Shown in pieces: positions 9,190 to 18,281 of a stretch of 64,000 nucleotides of DNA. Positions within the stretch are counted from its first letter, which is position 1, and every line of letters starts with the position of its first letter. This DNA is from Maritalea porphyrae (GTDB lineage Bacteria; Pseudomonadota; Alphaproteobacteria; Rhizobiales; Devosiaceae): assembly GCF_030159895.1 (NCBI RefSeq), contig NZ_BSNI01000001.1, forward strand, positions 124,001-188,000. The letters run 5' to 3'. The notes beneath the pieces were generated by a model that made no database searches, was not told where the DNA came from, and was given only the letters and a program-made list of their open reading frames with translations. Made by a program: the position numbers and the translations under genes.

Positions 9190-10053
9190 ATGACCCAAGC
9201 CCAATCTCGCCTTGGATTGTACTTGCTAATGGCGCCGCTAATGTTGTGGCTCTTGCTGCTAATCATCATCCCGCATATCGGCATGTTCCTAGTGTCGATC
9301 AGCGTAAAAACTGGCGTACGCCAATATGTCACCGGGTTTGGCAACTATATGGTGTTCTTCACCGAGCCGCTCTATTGGAACACCTTTGCACGCACGGCCT
9401 TTATGTCCATCGCTGCAACATTTCTAACTTTGCTGATTGGTTTTCCTGTCGCCTACTACATCGCGAAACTAACGCGCGGCCGCACAAAGACCACTTTGTT
9501 TTTGATGTGTCTCATCCCATTTTGGGTGAGTGAATTGGTGCGCACATTTGGCTGGATGATCTTGCTGCGCGAAACCGGCATCTTTTCCAGCTTCTTGCAA
9601 TATATCGGCGTACACTCAGGTCCCGTCGAATTCTTGTATAACGACGCGGCGATTATGATCGGTTTGGTCTACACATCAATGTTGTTCATGGTGGTGCCGC
9701 TAGTCACAACGCTTGATAGCTTGGACGACAGCCTGATTGAGGCTGGCTATGATTTAGGCGGAAACGGGATTTCAATCTTGCGTGAAATCATCATTCCGCA
9801 CGCCATGCCCGGCATTGTATCGGGTTGCATCGTGGTGTTTATGCTTTCGCTTGGAAACTACCTCACCCCCATCCTTTTGGGCGGCAAAGACAGTCTTTGG
9901 TTCACTGGTCTGATCTACAGCCAGTTCATCACCCGCTTTAATTGGGAGCTTGGCTCCGCGTTCGGTTTCTTATTGTTGGGCCTATCCTCAACAATCGTTT
10001 GGGTGGGCTTGAAGCTTTCGCGTCAATCCCTAACCGACACAGTGGGAAGGTAG
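9190..10053 (+). CDS. potB: ABC transporter permease, PotB/PotH family
   Basis: 287-residue inner-membrane protein with about six hydrophobic spans, the first at residues 10-30. The EAA loop for ATPase contact is seen as SLIEAGYDLGGNGISILREI about 80 residues before the end. It starts one base after the ATPase stop and is followed six bases later by a second permease, the usual heterodimer of polyamine-type importers. Confidence 0.87.
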   Translation: MTQAQSRLGLYLLMAPLMLWLLLLIIIPHIGMFLVSISVKTGVRQYVTGFGNYMVFFTEPLYWNTFARTAFMSIAATFLTLLIGFPVAYYIAKLTRGRTKTTLFLMCLIPFWVSELVRTFGWMILLRETGIFSSFLQYIGVHSGPVEFLYNDAAIMIGLVYTSMLFMVVPLVTTLDSLDDSLIEAGYDLGGNGISILREIIIPHAMPGIVSGCIVVFMLSLGNYLTPILLGGKDSLWFTGLIYSQFITRFNWELGSAFGFLLLGLSSTIVWVGLKLSRQSLTDTVGR

Positions 10054-10059
10054 AGCATC

Positions 10060-10917
10060 ATGATCGCAACCATCCCTCAGTCAAAAGCATTCGCGTGGAC
10101 CTATCGGATCTATGTGACGCTGTTTTTCATCTATTTGGCACTGCCCCTAACCGTTGTTTGCGCCTTCGCTTTCAACGATAGCGTTTTCCCATCCTTGCCT
10201 TGGGACGGCTTCACATGGGCTTGGTTCTTTGGCAATGAAGCGCCCTATATCGGTGTTTTCAATGAACGCCCAATCATCAAGTCCATCGGCACATCTTTGT
10301 TTGTCGCCTTTTGGGTTTCGCTACTGTCGATTGCAGTGGGCACATCAAACGCATTTCTTTTTGTGCGATATGACTTCAAATTCAAAGAGTTTTTGTACAT
10401 TTTGATGCTCTTGCCGCTCATCATCCCAGGCATCATCTTGGGCATCTCGATTTTGGTATTTTCAAACACCGTAGCCAACAATCTAGAAGACGCAACCGGC
10501 TTGTGGTTCGATGGCTTACGCCCCGGCTTGCCTTTGGTGATCCTTGGGCAATTCAGTTTCATCGCAACATTCGCTACCCTAGTCATCTCAGCACGGCTTG
10601 AAAAGTTCGACCGGTCGCTAGAAGAGGCAGCGCTTAATCTTGGTGCCACAAAATGGGGTGCAATCCGCCAAATAACATTGCCATTTCTAATGCCCGCAAT
10701 AGCTGGTGCTGCCGTGGTGGCCATTTTGATGAGCTTTGAAAACTTCAACACAACGCTAATGCTAGTCGGCTCAGACGCACCGCTAACCATCACCATGTTT
10801 GACAGATTGAAACAGGGCTCAACACCTGTGCTCAACGCAGTTTCGCTTTTGCTGATTGTCGTATCGGCATTGTTGGGCCTTATGTCCTTGTTGTTTCAAA
10901 AACGCGAACAGAATTAG
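10060..10917 (+). CDS. potC: ABC transporter permease, PotC/PotI family
   Basis: 285-residue partner of the preceding permease. It has about six membrane spans and an EAA loop (SLEEAALNLGATKWGAIRQI) near residues 188-207. The N-terminal segment AFAFNDSVFPSLPWDGFTW matches the conserved first periplasmic loop of PotC-like permeases. It is the last gene of the importer unit; a long hairpin follows before the convergent gene. Confidence 0.87.
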   Translation: MIATIPQSKAFAWTYRIYVTLFFIYLALPLTVVCAFAFNDSVFPSLPWDGFTWAWFFGNEAPYIGVFNERPIIKSIGTSLFVAFWVSLLSIAVGTSNAFLFVRYDFKFKEFLYILMLLPLIIPGIILGISILVFSNTVANNLEDATGLWFDGLRPGLPLVILGQFSFIATFATLVISARLEKFDRSLEEAALNLGATKWGAIRQITLPFLMPAIAGAAVVAILMSFENFNTTLMLVGSDAPLTITMFDRLKQGSTPVLNAVSLLLIVVSALLGLMSLLFQKREQN

Positions 10918-10922
10918 CAAAG

Positions 10923-10948
10923 GGGTTTGACGCATAAACGTCAAACCC
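10923..10948. terminator. Hairpin between convergent units
   Basis: Ten perfect base pairs, GGGTTTGACG and CGTCAAACCC, around a 6-nt loop. It lies between the permease stop and the convergent hypothetical gene. No strong T-run is seen on either strand, so termination is inferred from stem strength and place. Confidence 0.6.
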
Positions 10949-10964
10949 TAAACGGCAAGATAAC

Positions 10965-11759
10965 TTACTTGATCTTGGCTAGAGCTTCCTCGCCATCATA
11001 AATATCGCCCTCAGCACTGATAATCTCTACGTCAATTTTTGCACGTTTTTTCTTCGACTTAATGTCATTGCCGGTGATCGTCTTTCGAAGTGCACGCAGC
11101 TCCGCAAGCTTGGCCTTGATGTTCGCCTTTACAATCTTCCAAGTCGCTTTGTGGTCCAGCTTTGCACGGGCATCTTGCAGCGCTTTGACTTCTCGCTCAA
11201 CTTCCTTCTTTCTTGCGTTCGCAGACTCCAGCGCAATTTTCGCATCTGAAATCTCACGGTGATCAGGGTCATTCGGGTGATCTTTTTTAGCTTGTTCGAG
11301 ATGACGCTTAGCATGTTTTATGTTGTTATCTTCTGTATCCAGTTTATCCTGCAAATCGCGCCTTTTGTTGAAAAGAAGTCGAGCAAACTCATTGCGCGGA
11401 TCGCCCCATTTCTTCGGCCACTTCCCCCAATTTATCGCAAACCAGAACCCGACAGTTTTCGCGATTGAAAATGAGCTATTTGCAAGAATTCCAGTTCCAC
11501 TCGATACCAAGAATGGATGGCGGGCCTCATGCAATGCGGCGTTGAAAAATTTCGGGTGGTCTTGTGCGATGGCATCAATCTGATCAAACGACCAAATTGC
11601 GCCGTCTTCATCCCTTCTAGCCAAAAGCTTCGAAGCGGCAGCATTCGCATTTTTCTTTCCTGACATCGCCAGTTGACAGATCACTTCTTCGGCATTCGCT
11701 GCGCTATTGATAAGATCAAGAAAATGGTCGACCTGGTTCTCTGAAAAATGTTCTTTCAT
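10965..11759 (-). CDS. Hypothetical protein with C-terminal coiled coil
   Basis: I do not recognise this 264-residue protein. Its ATG at 11759 follows GGGAGGAAAT; a longer frame to 11900 lacks support and would overlap the neighbour. The N-terminal 90 residues look helical and Asn/Ala rich. Residues about 93-125 are more hydrophobic (FLVSSGTGILANSSFSIAKT, then GFWFAINW), without a classical signal peptide. From about residue 135 to the end it is highly charged (Lys, Glu, Asp) with heptad-like spacing, predicting a long coiled coil. It stands alone between the ABC importer and the dehydrogenase genes, on the catabolic-gene strand but beyond their terminator. No function is proposed. Confidence 0.65.
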   Translation of the reverse strand: MKEHFSENQVDHFLDLINSAANAEEVICQLAMSGKKNANAAASKLLARRDEDGAIWSFDQIDAIAQDHPKFFNAALHEARHPFLVSSGTGILANSSFSIAKTVGFWFAINWGKWPKKWGDPRNEFARLLFNKRRDLQDKLDTEDNNIKHAKRHLEQAKKDHPNDPDHREISDAKIALESANARKKEVEREVKALQDARAKLDHKATWKIVKANIKAKLAELRALRKTITGNDIKSKKKRAKIDVEIISAEGDIYDGEEALAKIK

Positions 11760-11821
11760 TATTTCCTCCCTAAAAAACGCGCGTATGATTGCACAAACAC
11801 ACCAGCTCGACAAAATCGCAC

Positions 11822-11848
11822 AAAAAAGCTGACCCCGAAGGGCCAGCT
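11822..11848 (-). terminator. Rho-independent terminator after the alcohol dehydrogenase gene
   Basis: Read on the minus strand: a 9-bp stem AGCTGGCCC / GGGTCAGCT (one G-U pair) closed by a TTCG tetraloop, followed by six T. It ends the ligase-ALDH-ADH unit. Confidence 0.82.
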
Positions 11849-11890
11849 CACAGTTTTTGTCGTCTAAGGGAAACGACCAGGGTTTTCTGC

Positions 11891-13036
11891 TTAGAAACAA
11901 GCTTTCAGCAGCTCCAATGTGTTGTCGTAAGTCATCTCAACGGGGTTGCCACCAGTGCTCGGGTCTTGCAACGCCGACTTGGTCAACTGGTCCATGTCAG
12001 GATCTGTTACGCCCAACTCTGTGAGGTTCTTCGGAATGCCCAAACTATCATTTAGCTCACCCACATAATTGTAGAAACCTTCATAGCCGCCAGCGATACC
12101 AAGATAGTTGGCAGCTGCGGTCAATCGATCTTCGACTGCAGAACGGTTGAATGTGAGAACCGGCTGCATCACAACAGCATTGGTGGTGCCATGGTGGGTG
12201 TTATGCACCGCACCAATTGGGTGCGACAGCGCGTGGATGGCACCAAGGCCCTTTTGGAACGCAGTCGATCCCATGGCAGCGGCGGACATCATATGCGCAC
12301 GCGCTTCAATGTCCGCGCCGTCTGCATATGCACGTGGCAAATACTCTTTCACCAATCGCATACCTTCCAGCGCGATACCCTGGCTCATTGGATGATAGTG
12401 CGGTGAGCAGAATGCTTCCAAGCAATGCGCAAAAGCATCCATTCCCGTACCTGCGGTGATGAATGGCGGCATGCCTGTTGTCAACTCAGGGTCACAAATC
12501 ACAACGCCCGGCAGAATTTTAGGGTGGAAAATGATCTTCTTCTCGTGTGTCACCGAGTTGGTGATAATCGACGCGCGACCAACTTCTGACCCAGTGCCCG
12601 CTGTGGTTGGCACAGCAACGATGGGTGCGATACCGTCAACGTCAGCACGGGTCCACCAATCGCCGACATCTTCAAAATCCCAAATCGGGCGGGTTTGGCC
12701 AGACATGAAGGCAATTACTTTGCCAAGGTCTAATGCCGAACCGCCACCAAATGCGATCACACCATCATGGCCACCTTCACGATATTGTTTCAGACCCGCT
12801 TCGGCGTTCAACTCGCTAGGGTTTGGGTCCACGTCTGAGAACATCGCGCGGCCGAGCCCAGCGGCTTCAAGCAAATCAAGCGTTGCTGTTGTGATCGGCA
12901 GCGAGGCCAACCCTTTATCGCTGACAAGCAAAGGTTTCTTGATACCAACAGCCGCGCACGCATCTGCAATTTCAGAAATACGACCAGCGCCAAAACGGAT
13001 CGGGGTCGGATAGTTCCAGTTTCCTTGCAACAACAT
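11891..13036 (-). CDS. Iron-containing (group III) alcohol dehydrogenase
   Basis: 381-residue cytoplasmic NAD(P)-dependent dehydrogenase oxidising an alcohol to an aldehyde. Family features are the nucleotide-binding GGGSALDLGK, the PTTAGTGSEVG loop, and a metal site with Asp and His in DAFAHCLEAFCSPHYHP plus His residues in AIHALSHPIGAVHNTHHG. The ATG at 13036 lies six bases after the aldehyde dehydrogenase stop; an upstream ATG at 13144 would overlap that gene and adds foreign sequence. Together with the adjacent aldehyde dehydrogenase and the amine ligase it suggests oxidation of the alcohol end of an amino alcohol. The substrate is inferred, not shown. Confidence 0.88.
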   Translation of the reverse strand: MLLQGNWNYPTPIRFGAGRISEIADACAAVGIKKPLLVSDKGLASLPITTATLDLLEAAGLGRAMFSDVDPNPSELNAEAGLKQYREGGHDGVIAFGGGSALDLGKVIAFMSGQTRPIWDFEDVGDWWTRADVDGIAPIVAVPTTAGTGSEVGRASIITNSVTHEKKIIFHPKILPGVVICDPELTTGMPPFITAGTGMDAFAHCLEAFCSPHYHPMSQGIALEGMRLVKEYLPRAYADGADIEARAHMMSAAAMGSTAFQKGLGAIHALSHPIGAVHNTHHGTTNAVVMQPVLTFNRSAVEDRLTAAANYLGIAGGYEGFYNYVGELNDSLGIPKNLTELGVTDPDMDQLTKSALQDPSTGGNPVEMTYDNTLELLKACF

Positions 13037-13041
13037 GGTCG

Positions 13042-14424
13042 TTACACCTTCTTCAAATGATATGATTTTGGACGGGTGAGATTGTGATAGCCAATCACTG
13101 AAAGGCCACCGCCCTTCCCTGTATTCTTGCAGCCAGTCCAGCAAAGTGCCGGGTCAAGATAATCGCAGCGGTTCATAAAAACCGTGCCTGTTTCAATTCT
13201 GTCGCCAACTGCCTGCGCGCGCGCCACATCTTTTGTCCACAATGATGCGGTGAGGCCAAACTCGCTATCGTTCATCAAGCTGATTGCTTCAGCGTCGTCT
13301 TTGACCTTCATGATGCCAACAACCGGGCCGAAGCTTTCATCCCGCATCACACGCATGGAATGATCAACATCCACCAAAATCTGCGGCATCAAATATGCAC
13401 CACCATCATCTTCAGGGAATAAAGCTGGATCAATTAGTGGCTTCGCACCGGCTTCAATCGCTTCTTTGGTTTGCGCGCGTACCTCATCAGCAAAACGCAC
13501 ATGCGCCATTGGGCCAATGGTGGTTTCTTTATCAAGCGGATTGCCCAACTTATAGCCAGAAACTATCTTCACCGCCTTTTCGACAAACTCATCGAAGAGA
13601 CTTTCCGCCACATATATGCGCTCAATGCCACAACAACATTGTCCCGAATTGAACATCGCGCCGTCAATTAGCGTTTCAACCGCCGCATCCACATCCGCAT
13701 CGTCCATTACATAACCTGGGTCTTTGCCACCAAGCTCTGTGCCAACGCCAGTGAATGTACCAGCAGCAGCGCGTTCCATCGCCTGACCGCCTCCAACTGA
13801 ACCCGTAAAGTTCACGAACCCAAATGAACCAGATGCAATGAGCGAGGATGTAGTGTCGTGATCCAAAAACACATTTTGGAACACATCGCCAGGAATCCCA
13901 GCTGCATGGAAGGCTTCGGCCAAGCGTTCGCCCACCAACAAGGTTTGTGACGCGTGCTTGAGCATGACCGTGTTGCCTGCAATCAGCGCCGGCGCAACTG
14001 TGTTGATCGCTGTCATGTAAGGATAGTTCCAAGGCGCAACGACCAACACCACACCATGCGGCACGCGTTTGATGTAACGGTTGAACTCACCGCTATCTTC
14101 AATGGCGATTGGTGCGAGTGCATCTGCAGCAATTTCAGCCATGTATGACGCACGTTGATTAAAACCGCCAAACTCACCACCATAGCGCACTGGGCGACCC
14201 ATTTGCCAAGCAAGCTCTTCAACGATTTTGTCGTTCATTTGCCCGACTTTTTCGACACCCGCTTTAACAAGCGCAATACGCTCATTCAATGGGCGTGCCG
14301 CCCATGCAACTTGAGCCGATTTTGCTCGCTCAACGGCGGCGTGAGCGGCGTCATTGCTCAGCGTTTCGCGCTCAGCATAAAGGGACCCGTCAATGGGTGA
14401 TATACATTTCACAGTGTTTGACAT
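13042..14424 (-). CDS. NAD(P)-dependent aldehyde dehydrogenase
   Basis: 460-residue aldehyde dehydrogenase. The Rossmann segment has VVAPWNYPY and NFTGSV, the general base Glu is in TELGGKDPGYV, and the catalytic Cys is in NSGQCCCGIERIY, where three cysteines stand in a row. The C-terminal RCDYLDPALCWTGCKNTGKG resembles succinate-semialdehyde or gamma-glutamyl-aminoaldehyde type enzymes. It lies three bases after the ligase and six before the alcohol dehydrogenase, so the three are one translational block. It probably oxidises the aldehyde made by the neighbour to an acid. Confidence 0.88.
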   Translation of the reverse strand: MSNTVKCISPIDGSLYAERETLSNDAAHAAVERAKSAQVAWAARPLNERIALVKAGVEKVGQMNDKIVEELAWQMGRPVRYGGEFGGFNQRASYMAEIAADALAPIAIEDSGEFNRYIKRVPHGVVLVVAPWNYPYMTAINTVAPALIAGNTVMLKHASQTLLVGERLAEAFHAAGIPGDVFQNVFLDHDTTSSLIASGSFGFVNFTGSVGGGQAMERAAAGTFTGVGTELGGKDPGYVMDDADVDAAVETLIDGAMFNSGQCCCGIERIYVAESLFDEFVEKAVKIVSGYKLGNPLDKETTIGPMAHVRFADEVRAQTKEAIEAGAKPLIDPALFPEDDGGAYLMPQILVDVDHSMRVMRDESFGPVVGIMKVKDDAEAISLMNDSEFGLTASLWTKDVARAQAVGDRIETGTVFMNRCDYLDPALCWTGCKNTGKGGGLSVIGYHNLTRPKSYHLKKV

Positions 14425-14427
14425 TTC

Positions 14428-15792
14428 TTACGCTCTTTCAAAACCCCGGGCGATCTCATAGTCGGTCACCACCCGGTCAAAGTCTTCTTGTTCCCACTCT
14501 GCTGCATGAACATAGTGAGCCACCACCTCTTCACCCAATGCTTGTTTCAGCATATCTGAATTGTTCAAAGTCACCGCAGCATCGCGCAATGTTTGCGGGA
14601 TTTCCCGTGCATCCTTGCTTTCGTAAACATCACCGGACGTTGGCGGCGCGAGTTCCATTTTGTCCTCAATGCCTTTGATACCGGCAGCCAGCTGCACAGC
14701 TAGCGCAAGATATGGATTTAGATCTGAACCACCGATACGACACTCTACGCGAACAGCTTTTGTGCCATCACCGCAAAGCCGGAACCCAGCGGTGCGATTA
14801 TCAACCGACCATACGGTCTTTGTGGGCGCAAACGTGCCTTTTTGGAAACGCTTATAGCTGTTGATGTAAGGCGCGAGGAAATAAGTATAGTCCGGCGCAT
14901 AATGGATCAGACCGGCCATATAGTTACGCATCAAATCTGACATTCCCAGTTCTTGATCCGGGTCGAAAAACGCGTTCTTGCCATCCTTCCAAAGCGATTG
15001 ATGGACATGAGAGGAACTGCCGACACGGTCTTTATGCCACTTAGGCAGGAAGGTCACTGAACGCCCTTGTTGCCACGCAATTTCTTTGGTTGCGTGTTTG
15101 GCAATCGTGTGATTGTCCGCGCAATCCAAAGCTGCTGCATAACGGATGTTCAGCTCTTCCTGCCCAGCCTCTGCCTCCCCCTTGGAGTTCTCAATTGGCA
15201 CACCCGCAGCATAAAGATGGTTGCGCAATGGACGCATCACAGCTTCTTCTTTTGTGGTCTGCAGAATATGATAATCTTCATTGTAGCCGCTAATCGGCGC
15301 TAGCTCACGAAAGCCTGATTTGCGCACCTCGTCAAAGCTCTTTTCGAACAAAAAGAACTCCAATTCAGTCGCCATCATCGCATCAAAGCCCAATTCATTT
15401 AGGCGAGCGATTTGCTTTTTCAGCATTGCGCGGGGCGAATGTGGAACCTCTTTATGGGTGTGATGATCGAGCACATCACACATCACCATCACTGTGCCTT
15501 CAAGCCAAGGCACAGGACGCAATGTTGATAGATCAGGCTTCATCACATAATCGCCATAGCCGGATTGCCAGCTTGTCGAGGCATAGCCTTCGACCGTGTA
15601 CATCTCCAGATCTGTTGCGAGCAAATAGTTACAGCAATGAGTTTCTTCCCATGCGCTATCTACAAAATGTTGCGCATGAAAACGCTTACCCATCAGACGA
15701 CCCTGCATATCAGGGAAGGTCACCAAAACGGTATCCACATCTCCGGCTTGCACTTGGCGCTTTAGGTCATCAAAAGAAAGATTGCCCGGCAT
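14428..15792 (-). CDS. Glutamine synthetase family gamma-glutamyl-amine ligase (PuuA/GlnT-like)
   Basis: 454-residue ligase expected to couple glutamate to an amine with ATP. Glutamine synthetase landmarks are the metal-site Glu in MMATELEFFLFE, EAEAGQEE near residue 205, the substrate loop GSSSHVHQSLW, and RVECRIGGSDLNPYLALA. The adenylylation-site region of true GlnA is not evident. Its neighbours are amine-type importers and two dehydrogenases rather than nitrogen-assimilation genes, so gamma-glutamylation of a catabolic amine (as PuuA does with putrescine) is the better reading. It is the first gene after the TRAP terminator on the minus strand. Confidence 0.85.
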   Translation of the reverse strand: MPGNLSFDDLKRQVQAGDVDTVLVTFPDMQGRLMGKRFHAQHFVDSAWEETHCCNYLLATDLEMYTVEGYASTSWQSGYGDYVMKPDLSTLRPVPWLEGTVMVMCDVLDHHTHKEVPHSPRAMLKKQIARLNELGFDAMMATELEFFLFEKSFDEVRKSGFRELAPISGYNEDYHILQTTKEEAVMRPLRNHLYAAGVPIENSKGEAEAGQEELNIRYAAALDCADNHTIAKHATKEIAWQQGRSVTFLPKWHKDRVGSSSHVHQSLWKDGKNAFFDPDQELGMSDLMRNYMAGLIHYAPDYTYFLAPYINSYKRFQKGTFAPTKTVWSVDNRTAGFRLCGDGTKAVRVECRIGGSDLNPYLALAVQLAAGIKGIEDKMELAPPTSGDVYESKDAREIPQTLRDAAVTLNNSDMLKQALGEEVVAHYVHAAEWEQEDFDRVVTDYEIARGFERA

Positions 15793-15821
15793 AAAAGTCG
15801 TCCACTTTGATCAGTTAGAAT

Positions 15822-15859
15822 AAAAATGTCTCGGAACAACCCGAAGGTCATCCCGAGAC
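15822..15859 (-). terminator. Terminator between the TRAP genes and the ligase gene
   Basis: On the minus strand, a 14-bp stem (GTCTCGGGATGACC with its partner, three G-U pairs) is closed by a TTCG tetraloop and followed by ATTTTTATT. It lies between the dctP stop and the ligase start only 30 nt downstream, so the ligase unit relies on read-through or a very close promoter. Confidence 0.82.
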
Positions 15860-15867
15860 CAGTTATA

Positions 15868-16899
15868 TTAGCTATAACGATACGGACGGCCAGCTTTTTG
15901 CATGTCCGCATTGTACTTTTTGAAGATCTCTACCACTTTGGCTTTGGTCTCAGATTCAGCCGCAATCTCATCCCAGAATTTCAAAGCAGCATTTTCAACT
16001 TGCGCCCATTCTTCGTCTGGAATTGAAGTGAGTTCCATCTTCGGTCCATTCACACGCAGTGAAGCTTCACCGCCCCAATACCACCACTGGCGGTAGTAGT
16101 GCGAGCTGTCCATTGCGAACTGCAAAAGCTCTTTCAGATGTTCCGGCAATTCCTGATAGCGATCTTGGTTGGCAAAGAATGAGCCAGCCCAAGCACCAGA
16201 GATATTGTTGGTCAGGAAGTAGTTGGTCACATCTGCCCAGCCCACAGTATAATCTTCCGTGATACCTGACCATGCAATACCATCTAGCTCGCCAGTTTGC
16301 ACTGCAACTTCAATGTCTTCCCATGGCAGTGTTACTGGAACAACACCAAACTGGCTCAAGAAACGGCCAGCTGTTGGGAATGTAAAGACACGCTTGCCCT
16401 TAAGATCTGCCAAGCTGCGGATTGGGTCTTTTGTTGCAAAGTGACATGGGTCCCAAGCACCAGCTGACAAATGCTTCACACCAACTTTTGAGTACTCTTC
16501 GTCCCAAATCTCGTTCAAACCATATTGGTTGAACAACACTGGTACGTCGAGCGAATAGCGGCTTGCGAATGGGAAGTACCCACCAAACACCGTTACTTCC
16601 GTTGGTGACGCCATTGAATCATCATCTGACTGCACAGCGTCAATTGTTCCCTTTTGCATTGCACGGAACAATTCACCAGTTGGCACCAATTGATCGGCAT
16701 AGAACAATTCGATTTCCATCTCATCGCCAGCGATCTTGTTGAAACTATCGATGGCGGGTTTAATCACATGCTCAGCCAAAGCAGGGCCAGCATATGTTTG
16801 CATCCGCCAACGGATTTTTGATTGCGCAATCGCTGGTGTGGCGAGAGCTGCAGCCGGTGCAAGCGCTGCCCCGGTTAAAAACTTACGTCTAGTTGTCAT
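15868..16899 (-). CDS. dctP: TRAP transporter substrate-binding protein (DctP family)
   Basis: 343-residue periplasmic binding protein of a tripartite ATP-independent importer. The N-terminus TTRRKFLTGAALAPAA is a twin-arginine style signal ending near ATPAIA, so it may be exported folded. DctP features are SADQ-like FYADQLVPTGELFRAMQKGTID, the ligand-pocket region LKGKRVFTFPTAGRFLSQFG, and WEDIEVAVQTGELDGIAWSG. It is the last TRAP gene, ahead of a strong terminator. The ligand is normally a carboxylate; the nearby amide and amine enzymes could point to an amide-linked or amino acid-like compound. Confidence 0.88.
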   Translation of the reverse strand: MTTRRKFLTGAALAPAAALATPAIAQSKIRWRMQTYAGPALAEHVIKPAIDSFNKIAGDEMEIELFYADQLVPTGELFRAMQKGTIDAVQSDDDSMASPTEVTVFGGYFPFASRYSLDVPVLFNQYGLNEIWDEEYSKVGVKHLSAGAWDPCHFATKDPIRSLADLKGKRVFTFPTAGRFLSQFGVVPVTLPWEDIEVAVQTGELDGIAWSGITEDYTVGWADVTNYFLTNNISGAWAGSFFANQDRYQELPEHLKELLQFAMDSSHYYRQWWYWGGEASLRVNGPKMELTSIPDEEWAQVENAALKFWDEIAAESETKAKVVEIFKKYNADMQKAGRPYRYS

Positions 16900-16957
16900 T
16901 TCCTTCTCCTTGTTTAAGCCTTTTGATGCCTGATTTTTCTCAGGTCTGTTTTTTCAA

Positions 16958-18280
16958 TTATTTCCCGTAGACCGTGTTTGGTAGCCAGAGCGCAATCTCA
17001 GGGAACAACATGATGAGCGAGAGCGCGAAAACCATCACCAACACGAACGGCAAAATAGAGCCGTAGATGTCCTTAAGGGTGATTTCAGGCGGTGCCATCG
17101 CACGCATCAAGAATAGGTTGTAGCCAAATGGTGGCGTCATATAAGCGATCTGGGTGGTGATCGTGTACAACACGCCATACCAGATCAAATCGAACCCAAG
17201 TACTTTGACGAGCGGCACGTAAAGTGGTGCCACGATGACCAACATTGCTGTGTCGTCTAGGAAGGTCCCCATAATCAAAAATGAAAGCTGCATCAGAATA
17301 AGGATCAGCCAAGGGTTCAATCCAAGTTGCTCGGTGAACAAATTGTCGATTGCGCGCACAGCGCCAAGCCCGTCAAACACCGCACCAAATCCAAGCGCGG
17401 CCAAAATGATCCACATGAACATACAAGAGATGAGCAGCGTTTGACGCACTGACACTTCAAACACTTTGCGGTTCATACGACCTTTGAGTACAGCGGCCAT
17501 AAAGGCGGTCATCGCGCCAATCGCCGAGCTTTCCACAAGGCTCGTCCAGCCATTGATGAACGGCACCATCATTGCAGCAAAAATCGTGATCGGCAGAACA
17601 CCCGCACCTAGCAGGCGAAGCTTTTCACCAAGCGGCACGTCGCGTTCTTCTTTGGGCAGAACAGGGCCAAGCTCAGGTTGAACGCGGCAGCGGATGTAGA
17701 TGTAAAGGATAAACATCGCGGCCATAAGAAGCCCCGGGAATACGCCAGCGAGCCACAACTGACCGACAGGTTGCCGCGCAATCATTGCATAGAGCACCAA
17801 CACAACCGATGGCGGCACCAAAATACCGAGCGATGAACCAGCCTGCACAACGCCTGTAACCATGCGCTTGTCGTAGCCGCGGCGTAGCAACTCGGGCAGC
17901 GCAATGGTTGCGCCAATCGCCATGCCAGCAACGGACAGTCCGTTCATTGCCGACACCAAAACCATCAAGCCAATCGTACCGATTGCAAGGCCGCCATGTA
18001 CTGGCCCCATCCACACGTGGAACATCTTATAAAGATCGTCTGCGATCTTGCTTTCCGACAGGATGTAGCCCATGAAAATGAACATTGGCAGCGTAAGCAG
18101 TGGATACCACTTCATCAGTTTCATCGCTGATGAGAACGGAATATCGGAGCCACCAGTGCCCCACAAAAATAGTGCCGCAATGGCTGCTACAGCACCAATG
18201 GCTCCGAACACGCGTTTGCCTGTGAACAGCATCAGCATCATCGAAGCAAACATAAAGATAGCGATCAATTCATAAGACAT
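16958..18280 (-). CDS. dctM: TRAP transporter large permease DctM
   Basis: 440-residue inner-membrane protein with about 12 hydrophobic spans, the sodium-coupled translocator of the TRAP system. Characteristic segments are GMAIGATIALPELLRRGYDKR, AGSSLGILVPPSVVLVLYAM and MTPPFGYNLFLMRAMAPPEI. The ATG at 18280 follows the DctQ stop by one base and has GGAG nearby; an upstream ATG at 18310 lies inside dctQ and was rejected. Confidence 0.9.
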   Translation of the reverse strand: MSYELIAIFMFASMMLMLFTGKRVFGAIGAVAAIAALFLWGTGGSDIPFSSAMKLMKWYPLLTLPMFIFMGYILSESKIADDLYKMFHVWMGPVHGGLAIGTIGLMVLVSAMNGLSVAGMAIGATIALPELLRRGYDKRMVTGVVQAGSSLGILVPPSVVLVLYAMIARQPVGQLWLAGVFPGLLMAAMFILYIYIRCRVQPELGPVLPKEERDVPLGEKLRLLGAGVLPITIFAAMMVPFINGWTSLVESSAIGAMTAFMAAVLKGRMNRKVFEVSVRQTLLISCMFMWIILAALGFGAVFDGLGAVRAIDNLFTEQLGLNPWLILILMQLSFLIMGTFLDDTAMLVIVAPLYVPLVKVLGFDLIWYGVLYTITTQIAYMTPPFGYNLFLMRAMAPPEITLKDIYGSILPFVLVMVFALSLIMLFPEIALWLPNTVYGK

Positions 18281-18281
18281 A

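Noticed and set aside
10245-10835. Open frame of 196 codons on the minus strand
   Set aside because: It mirrors the PotC-type permease gene; low-complexity translation and no ribosome-binding site.
12456-13013. Open frame of 185 codons on the plus strand
   Set aside because: It is antisense to the alcohol dehydrogenase and is Ser/Pro/Thr rich, as expected of a codon-bias shadow.
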